The notes beneath the pieces were generated by a model, which did no database searches, was not told the DNA's origin, and was given only the letters and a program-made list of their open reading frames with translations. From assembly GCA_020025775.1 (NCBI GenBank), contig JAHHRN010000002.1, forward strand, positions 124,001 to 188,000: DNA of 64,000 nucleotides, read 5' to 3'. This stretch comes from Acutalibacter sp. (GTDB lineage Bacteria; Bacillota; Clostridia; Oscillospirales; Acutalibacteraceae). Shown piece by piece: positions 24,870-31,460 of the stretch. The translations under genes were made by a program, and so were the position numbers. Numbering within the stretch: the stretch's first letter is position 1; the number at the start of each line of letters is the position of its first letter.

Positions 24870-25096
24870 AAGCTATCTGGATACGGCATATCTTCGGGTA
24901 AATCCAGAAAATAGTCAGCCGATACACTGAAAAAACGACAAATAGCAGCAAGGTCACCGAGAGACGGCTCCGAAGTACCAGTTTCCAAAAAAGAAATCTT
25001 TCTTTGAGTTACACCGATTGCAGTCGCCAAATCCGTTTGTGTAAGCGGAGGGAGCTTTCTGCTTCTCAAATCCTTTAATTTTTCGCCAAATGACAT
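24866..25096 (-). CDS. XRE-family helix-turn-helix regulator
   Basis: A 76-residue protein that is almost only a Cro/C1-type DNA-binding domain: KLKDLRSRKLPPLTQTDLAT, IGVTQRKISFLETGTSEPSL, ICRFFSVSADYFLDLPED. AAAGGA precedes the ATG by about ten bases. It is the first gene of an operon continuing with nth, dnaD and dnaC. A perfect 8+8 palindrome overlaps the -10 of its promoter, which makes autorepression likely. It has no sensor domain, so its inducer is not visible. Confidence 0.88.
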   Translation of the reverse strand: MSFGEKLKDLRSRKLPPLTQTDLATAIGVTQRKISFLETGTSEPSLGDLAAICRFFSVSADYFLDLPEDMPYPDSL

Positions 25097-25172
25097 AACT
25101 TACGCATCCTTTAGGCTTTTCTAAAAAAAGCCGCACTTCATTTTCCCGATATTTTCACATCAGAATGGATAC

Positions 25173-25194
25173 CTATTATAGCACAGTATAATAG
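25173..25194. promoter_or_regulatory. Operator-like palindrome at the xre promoter
   Basis: CTATTATA, six bases, TATAATAG: a perfect 8-base inverted repeat. Its left arm contains the minus-strand -10 hexamer of the xre operon, so a bound dimer would block polymerase. XRE autoregulation is the simplest reading. Confidence 0.5.
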
Positions 25195-25204
25195 AAAATC
25201 GCAA
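25175..25204 (-). promoter_or_regulatory. SigA-type promoter of the xre-nth-dnaD-dnaC operon
   Basis: On the minus strand, TTGCGA, 18 bases, TATAAT, about 80 bases ahead of the xre start. The intergenic region 25097-25388 otherwise holds only the divergent promoter of the next gene. Confidence 0.6.
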
Positions 25205-25318
25205 GTCAAAAAAACGGGGTTTCAGTAAAATTTTGACTAAATAGTTTGTAGAACTTGGCTTCTATACAATATTTAGTGTCAAAAAAGGAAATAATAGAAA
25301 GAAAGCACAATTTTTCTA

Positions 25319-25347
25319 TTGTCAAACTTATATAAATTTGTTATACT
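25319..25347 (+). promoter_or_regulatory. SigA-type promoter of the GDPD-like gene
   Basis: TTGTCA, 17 bases, TATACT, about 40 bases before the start codon. Confidence 0.6.
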
Positions 25348-25388
25348 TACCATAAAGTTAAAATAAAATGTAGTGGAAGGGAAAAAAT

Positions 25389-26693
25389 ATGAAGCAATTT
25401 CAACGTATAAAAACCGCTTTGGCAGTGCTTCTCACGGTGCTTTTGCTCGCTTCGCTTGCTGTACTTCCAGCTTCGGCGGCTGCCAACACGCCTGCGTTTT
25501 CGGAGCTTAAAAATTCAACTGGGAATTTGCTTGCTGTTTCTAAATACGGTAACACAAGAGATTATCCCGAACAGTCTATAGATGCCATTTTAAGTGCAGC
25601 TGAGCAGGGGGCGGATATTATTTATGTTCGTGTCAGAAAAACCTCGGATAATTATATTGTATTAATGGCAGATGAAAATCTTTCCAGAATGTGTGTAGAT
25701 TCTCTCGGAAATATCGCAAACAAAAATATTTCTGAAATCGGTTATCATGAGCTTTCTGCCTATCACTTAAGAAAGAGCACCGGTAGCTTGCATGAACCGA
25801 TTACGGAAAGCACCATTCCTACCTTGCAAGAGGCGCTTCAAAAATTAGAAGGCAAAGCCCTTTTGCTTATTGATGGTGCATGGGATTTTCGTGATGATGT
25901 TTATAACCTTTTAACTGAACAAAATGCACTGAATACCGCGATTATTCTTTCCCGCGGCGACAAAAAAGAAACCACCAAATGGTTGGCATCAAAGTCTACA
26001 ATGCCGCTTGTAATTGCTTCCTATCATGGCAATATTGTTTTTAATGCTAAAAGCACGGTTTCCAAAACACTTGCTGGCGGTGCTGTCGGCGTAATGCTTT
26101 CTACAGGCAATGCTTATGGTATGAATTTTAAAAATTCTGTTATGTCCAAATTCGGCGAGAACGGCAGAGCGGTTATTGATATGACGGATCCGGCACTGTG
26201 CGGTAAAAGAAAAGATAATGCTGAGGGCTGGAATGATGTAACGGCACGTGGTTATAGCGTGATTATTACCGACAATATTCCGGAGCTTTTGGAATATTTT
26301 GACCGTGTACACAAGCAGAAAGACCGTCTCAACGAAACAATCGTAGAAGCACAAAAAGTGGATGTAACGCTTTGCAGCACCTCGTCCTCAAAGGCACTCA
26401 AAGATGCAATAACAAGCGCAAAAGCTATGATGTCTGCGCCAGCGTCGGAACAGAGCCTTACCGAAGCAAATTATGAACTTCGTACCGCTTTAAATGGTCT
26501 TACCAACCGTACAGAAGATGAGGGTAAAACCGTTACAACCGGCCGCATCGTTGCTGTTGTTTTAGTTGTTTTGGCTCTTATTCTCTTAGAAGTGATTTTG
26601 GAATCTGTACGCCGCAATAAACTTAAAAAACGCAAAAAGGCATTGCACGATAAGAGAGTTCGCGAAGAGCAGAATGCGAAAAAAGAAGATTGA
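25389..26693 (+). CDS. Secreted GDPD-like protein lacking catalytic residues
   Basis: A 434-residue surface protein. Residues 1-30 are a signal peptide ending ASA; residues about 45-310 follow the glycerophosphodiester phosphodiesterase barrel layout; residues 386-407 are a membrane helix with a basic cytoplasmic tail. The family motif AHRGxxxxxPENT is replaced by AVSKYGNTRDYPEQS (residues 49-63), the ExD metal pair by IYVRV (78-82), and the second catalytic HD by AD (94-95). The expected catalytic and metal residues are therefore missing. It is probably a binding or scaffold protein rather than an active lipid hydrolase. It could instead be a GDPD-like fold with another function. Confidence 0.75.
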   Translation: MKQFQRIKTALAVLLTVLLLASLAVLPASAAANTPAFSELKNSTGNLLAVSKYGNTRDYPEQSIDAILSAAEQGADIIYVRVRKTSDNYIVLMADENLSRMCVDSLGNIANKNISEIGYHELSAYHLRKSTGSLHEPITESTIPTLQEALQKLEGKALLLIDGAWDFRDDVYNLLTEQNALNTAIILSRGDKKETTKWLASKSTMPLVIASYHGNIVFNAKSTVSKTLAGGAVGVMLSTGNAYGMNFKNSVMSKFGENGRAVIDMTDPALCGKRKDNAEGWNDVTARGYSVIITDNIPELLEYFDRVHKQKDRLNETIVEAQKVDVTLCSTSSSKALKDAITSAKAMMSAPASEQSLTEANYELRTALNGLTNRTEDEGKTVTTGRIVAVVLVVLALILLEVILESVRRNKLKKRKKALHDKRVREEQNAKKED

Positions 26694-26716
26694 CCCAGTA
26701 GAAGATTGACTCAGTA
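26685..26716 (+). repeat. Tandem 16-base duplication at the GDPD-like stop codon
   Basis: GAAGATTGACCCAGTA is followed at once by GAAGATTGACTCAGTA, one mismatch. The stop codon of the GDPD-like gene lies in the first copy. TTGACT of the second copy, 16 bases before TATATA (26728-26733), might also form a promoter. Confidence 0.7.
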
Positions 26717-26737
26717 GCAAATACCTTTATATAAAAG

Positions 26738-26766
26738 AAAACTAATTCCTGAAGGAGTTAGTTTTT
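26738..26766 (+). terminator. Hairpin between GDPD-like and MFS genes
   Basis: AAAACTAATTCC, TGAA loop, GGAGTTAGTTTT, then one more T: a near-perfect 12-base stem with one G-U pair. It probably terminates the GDPD-like transcript. It hides a GAAGGAG that would otherwise serve a TTG at 26765. Confidence 0.65.
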
Positions 26767-26791
26767 GGAAAGAAAAGGGGAGTGTGTTTCC

Positions 26792-28711
26792 TTGTCAAAG
26801 AAGAAAAATGAAACAGGCTTGAAACTGGATTATGGTAAAACAATTTTAACCGGTTTTGGTTTCTTGGCTGCATCCATCGCTTGGGCCATTTATGACCCGT
26901 ACATTACCAAAATTTTGAATGTACTTTTGTCAGGCAGTCCCACTGTTACAGCGTGGAGCAATGCACTTGTTCAGAAATTACCGTTTTTAACAAAGCTCGC
27001 TGAAGCACAAGGTGAAAATGTGGCTTTAGCAGGCGGCGGCTTTACATTGGTACCGCTTTTTATCGGTGTTATTATGACATTCGATAATATTTTCGGCGTT
27101 ATCTTCCAACCGGCTTTCGGTAAACTCTCTGATAATTGCCACTCTAAACTCGGTAAACGTCGTCCGTTCATTGTAACCTGTGCGCCGATTTCGGCTGTAC
27201 TCTTTTTCTTGATTCCGATTGTAGCACTTAAGACCAGCAGTCTTTTAGCTACCATGATTTGCATTATTTTATTTGTGTTTGTTATGTCTCTTTGGCGTGC
27301 TCCGGTAGTTGCTCTTATGCCTGACTTAACGCCGCCTGAACTTCGTAGTGAGGGTAATGCAGTTATCAACTTGATGGGCGGCCTCGGTGGTGCTGTCGGT
27401 ATGGTTGCCGGCACAATCGCTATTGCACTTTGCGGTCTCTTTACAGGTCTTACTGCAGAACAGATTAAAGCAAATGAAACCATTTCGTTCCCGTATGTAT
27501 TTGCCATTGGTTCTGTTGTAATGATTATCGGTATGCTCGTTCTTCTTTTCTTCGTAAAGGAAGAGGATACAAGCATTCATTTAAAGGCAGAAGCCAATGC
27601 TTATGCAGATGCTAAAGCCAGACGCAAAGCGGAAAAAGAAGCAAAGAAAGCAGAAAAAGCTGCCAGAAAAGCGATTAAGCTTTCCAAAGCGGAAAGAAGA
27701 AGCCTTGGCTTTATGTTGGCTTCTCTTTTCTTCCTCTTCTGTGGTTCTAATGCTATTACAACTTTCTTCTCTCTGTTTGCCCAGGAAATCTTACATAAGA
27801 TTACTTCCGAAGCAACCATCTTAATGCTGATTTTTGCTGTTGTATCTGCACTTTCTGCACTTCCGGCAGGTAAATGCGGTACAAAGTTCGGTAGAAAGAA
27901 AACCATTATGGCAGGTCTTGCAACCTTCCTTTCCGCTTTTGTTATCTTCTTCGGCATTTTCCTCTTCATGCTCGGCGGTAAGAATTTAACCATTTCTAAA
28001 TATGTAAGTGTGAATACCGCTTACACAACCATCAATAATCAAATCAATGAATACAACGCAGAAGTCAGCCATGCGGCCAAAGCCAACGGCGAGACAGCAG
28101 AAGTTCTGAATATGCAGGATTATATCTCCTATAAAACTGCACAGGAGAACGGCGAGACCAGCGACTTGGAAAGCCTCTATGCACCTTTCGATGCATTCTT
28201 GAAAGCATATTCCGATGAAGCTACATTAACAGCGATAAATAACGGCGCAGACCCGGCTTCTGTTACAGATATTTATCAGAGTGTAACGAATGTGGCACAG
28301 AATGTTTTAGGTGATGCTGAGGACACCTCTTTTGCAACGGCACTTGCTGCAGTTGCGGATGCGGTTGGAGATATTACCAGAATTTTAGGTATCCTCATTT
28401 ATCCTGTTTTGGTTCTCGGCGGTGCAGCAAATATGTTTATTACCGTTAACACTTTACCGCTTGTTTTGGAAATCGGTGGTATTGAAAAGGTGGGAACTTT
28501 TACCGGTTATTATTACACTGCAACCTTCTCTGCACAGATTGCGTCTCCCATTGTTTACGGTTTTATCCGAATGTTTGCGGGAACGTATATGTCGCTCTTC
28601 TATTACAGCCCTGTGGTTTTTGCGATTGCGATTATTATGCTCGCTTTCGTAAAACACGGCGAAGCAATTCCGCAAAATATTATTGAAGAGGCAGAAGAAA
28701 GCGTAGATTAA
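26792..28711 (+). CDS. MFS sugar transporter (SLC45/GPH-like) with large insert
   Basis: A 639-residue, roughly 12-helix major facilitator. Motifs GKLSDNCHSKLGKRRPFI and ALMPDLTPPELRSEGNAVIN with LMGGLGGAVG match the sucrose/proton symporter (SLC45) and glycoside-pentoside-hexuronide group, suggesting cation-coupled uptake of a sugar or glycoside. A Lys/Ala-rich cytoplasmic linker lies at about residues 265-300. A further 130-residue hydrophilic segment (about 396-526), lacking in ordinary 450-500 residue members, separates two C-terminal helices. TTG at 26792 with AAAGGGGAG is preferred to TTG at 26765. An alpha-L-fucosidase faces it. Confidence 0.85.
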   Translation: MSKKKNETGLKLDYGKTILTGFGFLAASIAWAIYDPYITKILNVLLSGSPTVTAWSNALVQKLPFLTKLAEAQGENVALAGGGFTLVPLFIGVIMTFDNIFGVIFQPAFGKLSDNCHSKLGKRRPFIVTCAPISAVLFFLIPIVALKTSSLLATMICIILFVFVMSLWRAPVVALMPDLTPPELRSEGNAVINLMGGLGGAVGMVAGTIAIALCGLFTGLTAEQIKANETISFPYVFAIGSVVMIIGMLVLLFFVKEEDTSIHLKAEANAYADAKARRKAEKEAKKAEKAARKAIKLSKAERRSLGFMLASLFFLFCGSNAITTFFSLFAQEILHKITSEATILMLIFAVVSALSALPAGKCGTKFGRKKTIMAGLATFLSAFVIFFGIFLFMLGGKNLTISKYVSVNTAYTTINNQINEYNAEVSHAAKANGETAEVLNMQDYISYKTAQENGETSDLESLYAPFDAFLKAYSDEATLTAINNGADPASVTDIYQSVTNVAQNVLGDAEDTSFATALAAVADAVGDITRILGILIYPVLVLGGAANMFITVNTLPLVLEIGGIEKVGTFTGYYYTATFSAQIASPIVYGFIRMFAGTYMSLFYYSPVVFAIAIIMLAFVKHGEAIPQNIIEEAEESVD

Positions 28712-28727
28712 ATTTTCTAAAACAATC

Positions 28728-28756
28728 GAGCCCCGGCTTTTGCCGAGGCTCTTTTT
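28728..28756 (+). terminator. Rho-independent terminator of the MFS gene
   Basis: GAGCCCCGGC, TTTT, GCCGAGGCTC with one mismatch, then five T. Confidence 0.8.
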
Positions 28757-28843
28757 GTGCCGATTATTTAAAAACGGCTATTCTGGAGTGAGTGTGCAAT
28801 TCACTACCGATTTATATCGGCACGGATTTTTTTCTTGCACACT
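28757..28843. repeat. Nested inverted repeats in a convergent intergenic region
   Basis: Three perfect pairs occur within 87 bases: GTGCCGAT (28757) with ATCGGCAC (28815), AGTGTGCAA (28791) with TTGCACACT (28835), and CCGAT with ATCGG (28807-28820). They overlap, so they are alternative rather than simultaneous structures. No open reading frame is evident here. Confidence 0.5.
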
Positions 28844-28874
28844 TTATACTATGTCTGAAATTTAGAAAAGGTAC

Positions 28875-28908
28875 AAAAAACGGCAGAGAATCCAGTCTCT
28901 GCCGTTTT
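28875..28908 (-). terminator. Rho-independent terminator of the fucosidase gene
   Basis: On the minus strand AAAACGGCAGAGA pairs with TCTCTGCCGTTTT around a six-base loop, followed by further T, just past the fucosidase stop codon. Confidence 0.85.
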
Positions 28909-28920
28909 GTTTTATTAAAA

Positions 28921-29913
28921 TTAAAACTCTAAGGGTTCTCTGTAAATACCGAGCTGCTTTGCCGCTTCCAAAATTGGAACCATATCGCTGTCTTCCTGCC
29001 TGCCGTTTATATTCGGTGCAACGTTGATAATCATATTATTTTGCTGACCGATTAAGTGCTTATAAGATTCCACGATAAAGTCCGTGGTTAAAAGTTTGTC
29101 TTGTGTATATTTGGGGTCCCAGAACCAGTTACGCATATTGCGAATACAAAGGGTCATTTCAAAGGGAAGATAATATTGTTTGCCGTTATGCATATAGATT
29201 TTCGGGTCGTTCTTTTTCGTGATGAAAGGATCATATAATCTGAAATCACTCGGGAAATAGTGCATCGGCATATTCTTTCTATAGTGCTTGGGTTGATACC
29301 ATTTGCTGGGAGAGCCCTTCTTATTAAACTTACCGATCGTTGTATTTACGCCCACTGCGCAATGCGGCTGATTTTTTTTGATGAGGGCATAAAGTTCGGG
29401 AATGCCCCAGTCATCATTCTTTTTATCCCAACCGCCGTCAAACCACACTTCACAAATATCGCCGTATCTGCCATCGGTGAGTTCTTCTAAATGCTTTAAC
29501 ATGTATTCCACATAAGCTTTGTCGTCTTTGTAGCACTTTTCGTGGCGGTCCCAAAGAGAATAGTAAAGACCGAGCTTCATGCCGTATTTTTTACAGGCTT
29601 CGGAAACGGCTTTTACAACGTCTGTTTTGTTGGAAGAATGATTGACACAATAGTCTGTGGTGTCTGTATCCCAAAGGCAAAATCCGTCATGATGTTTAGT
29701 AATTAAAATGACATAGTTCATACCGGCCATATACGCATTGCGAATCCAGTTTTCTGCGTCGATGGCGGTTGGATTATAGCTTTCAACCGGGAGCTTTCCG
29801 TTCGACCATTCCGTATCATTGAATGTGTTGATGCCGAAATGGATAAACATGCCGTATTTTCTTTCGATTAAAAGCTTTTGCGTTTCGTTGGGTTCTAAAG
29901 AGGGGACAAGCAT
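28921..29913 (-). CDS. Alpha-L-fucosidase (GH29)
   Basis: A 330-residue glycoside hydrolase of family 29. RKYGMFIHFGINTFNDTEW opens the barrel, VILITKHHDGFCLWDT carries the conserved His pair, and CEVWFDGGWD holds the catalytic nucleophile Asp. There is no signal peptide and no C-terminal beta-sandwich, so it is a compact cytoplasmic form acting on imported fucosides. ATG at 29913 is set by GGAGG eight bases upstream; further in-frame upstream codons lack one. The convergent MFS transporter is a candidate importer of its substrate. Fucose or a related sugar from host glycans is the likely product. Confidence 0.88.
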   Translation of the reverse strand: MLVPSLEPNETQKLLIERKYGMFIHFGINTFNDTEWSNGKLPVESYNPTAIDAENWIRNAYMAGMNYVILITKHHDGFCLWDTDTTDYCVNHSSNKTDVVKAVSEACKKYGMKLGLYYSLWDRHEKCYKDDKAYVEYMLKHLEELTDGRYGDICEVWFDGGWDKKNDDWGIPELYALIKKNQPHCAVGVNTTIGKFNKKGSPSKWYQPKHYRKNMPMHYFPSDFRLYDPFITKKNDPKIYMHNGKQYYLPFEMTLCIRNMRNWFWDPKYTQDKLLTTDFIVESYKHLIGQQNNMIINVAPNINGRQEDSDMVPILEAAKQLGIYREPLEF

Positions 29914-30011
29914 AGTAAAAACCTCCAAAGATGTATTTTTTTCTATTATAGAAAACTTTTCTCTTTTTTTCAAGACGATTATGGGACAAAAAGGAGAATT
30001 GCAAAATAGAG

Positions 30012-30040
30012 TTGCGAAAACGGCAGAATTATGCTAATAT
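30012..30040 (+). promoter_or_regulatory. SigA-type promoter for the DivIVA-domain gene
   Basis: TTGCGA, 17 bases, TAATAT, about 45 bases ahead of the start. Confidence 0.5.
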
Positions 30041-30084
30041 TATATAGATTAAATTAACGCTTACTAAATCGGGGGAGAAATTCC

Positions 30085-30897
30085 ATGGAAAACGAAAGAA
30101 TCTTAAGAACCAGTGTTTTCGGCGGCTTCAAAAAAGATGACGTTTTACAATATGTTGAAGAATTAAAAAAAGAAATTTCAGCATTAAACGAAGAAATCAA
30201 AGAAAAGGCGGAAAAGCTTTCTAACCTTACAGGTAAAGTAGAAGAACTTTCTGAAGCTTGCGAGGATGCCAAAGCCACAGAAATCGAGCTTGCTAAAACA
30301 AAAGATGAAGTGACTGTTTTACAAACCGAAAATGAGTCCCTTCGTGCTGAAAATTTGATTTTTGCCAAGCGCATGGCGACTTTAGATGAAGAAGAAAAGG
30401 CTATCGAAGAAAAAGCGGAGCAGGTAAAACTCAGCGAAGCACAGCTCGGTGCAGCTTTCTTGGATGCCAGAAAATATTCCGACGAAATCGTTACGGCGGC
30501 AAATCGTAAAGCAACGGATACACAAAACGAGGCTTCCGACAGCATTGAAGCACAGGCAGCAGAAATTGCTAAGCTTTCTACAGATGTTGACACGCTTTCC
30601 GATACGCTTACAAAGTCTGTAGCGGCACTTCATGCGGATATTACAGCACTTTCCTTAAAGCTTACCAAAGCGGCGCAGTCTTTAAAGAATCGTAAGGATG
30701 CCGAAAAATTTGTGCCCGATATTTCTATTAAGATTGAAGAAGAACTTGGCGAAAAAATTACAGGTATTACCGAAACCAATGACGGCAGCGGCCTTACCTT
30801 TATTCACTATCCTTCTAATACAGATTTTAATGAGGATTTAAACATTCAATCCGATTCTGTATACCGTTTTGACAAGACAAAAGAGGGTAGAGCATAA
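30085..30897 (+). CDS. DivIVA-domain coiled-coil protein
   Basis: A 270-residue cytoplasmic protein. The N-terminus (LRTSVFGGFKKDDVLQYVEEL) matches the short DivIVA-like membrane-targeting domain in which FxxGF-KxDV is conserved. Residues 25-130 and 150-210 are long Glu/Lys coiled coils. Such proteins mark curved membrane at poles or septa and recruit partners. It has no strong similarity to DivIVA or GpsB beyond the N-domain. The fumarase beta gene starts two bases after its stop, an odd pairing. Confidence 0.8.
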   Translation: MENERILRTSVFGGFKKDDVLQYVEELKKEISALNEEIKEKAEKLSNLTGKVEELSEACEDAKATEIELAKTKDEVTVLQTENESLRAENLIFAKRMATLDEEEKAIEEKAEQVKLSEAQLGAAFLDARKYSDEIVTAANRKATDTQNEASDSIEAQAAEIAKLSTDVDTLSDTLTKSVAALHADITALSLKLTKAAQSLKNRKDAEKFVPDISIKIEEELGEKITGITETNDGSGLTFIHYPSNTDFNEDLNIQSDSVYRFDKTKEGRA

Positions 30898-30899
30898 TC

Positions 30900-31424
30900 A
30901 TGGAATACAGCATACATACCAACGAATTAAAAACACGTATTAAAGAGCTTCATGCAGGAGATACCGTGTATCTCAGCGGTACGGTTTATACCTCCCGCGA
31001 TGCAGCACATAAGCGTATTCGTGCCTTAATGCAGGAAGGTAAATCGCTTCCTTATGCTATGGATGGCGCTGTGATTTACTATGCCGGCCCGACGCCTGCG
31101 CCTGAGTATTTGGCGATTGGTAGCTGCGGTCCGACAACCTCCGGCAGAATGGATGTTTTTGCACCGGATATGCTCGATGCAGGTCTTACCGCTATGATTG
31201 GTAAAGGTCCACGTTCTAAAGCCGTTTGTGACGCGATTGTGCGTAACGGTAGTATCTATTTTTGCGCAATCGGCGGTGCAGGTGCGCTTGCTGCAAAGTG
31301 CATTAAAAAATGTGATGTTATTGCCTTTGAAGATTTAGGTTGTGAATCGGTGAAGCGTTTAGAAATCGAAAATTTCCCCTTAACTGTTGCGATTGATGCA
31401 CACGGCGGTACCCTTTTTAAATAA
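30900..31424 (+). CDS. Class I fumarate hydratase beta subunit (orphan)
   Basis: A 174-residue protein matching the C-terminal (beta) domain of class I, iron-sulfur fumarase/tartrate dehydratase: GDTVYLSGTVYTSRDAAHKR, IYYAGPTPA, GPTTSGRMD, MIGKGPRS and CAIGGAGALAAKC are all conserved. In two-subunit enzymes the alpha subunit, which binds the [4Fe-4S] cluster, is usually encoded just upstream. Here that position is taken by a DivIVA-domain gene. The protein could pair with an alpha subunit encoded elsewhere. It hydrates fumarate to malate, or acts on tartrate or a similar acid. Confidence 0.9.
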   Translation: MEYSIHTNELKTRIKELHAGDTVYLSGTVYTSRDAAHKRIRALMQEGKSLPYAMDGAVIYYAGPTPAPEYLAIGSCGPTTSGRMDVFAPDMLDAGLTAMIGKGPRSKAVCDAIVRNGSIYFCAIGGAGALAAKCIKKCDVIAFEDLGCESVKRLEIENFPLTVAIDAHGGTLFK

Positions 31425-31460
31425 AACTTATTGCATATTTTTTACGGAGTATATCATTAT

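Noticed and set aside
26971..27576. 201-residue minus-strand frame within the MFS gene
   Set aside because: Overlaps a well-supported transporter entirely, has no ribosome binding site and no recognisable domain.
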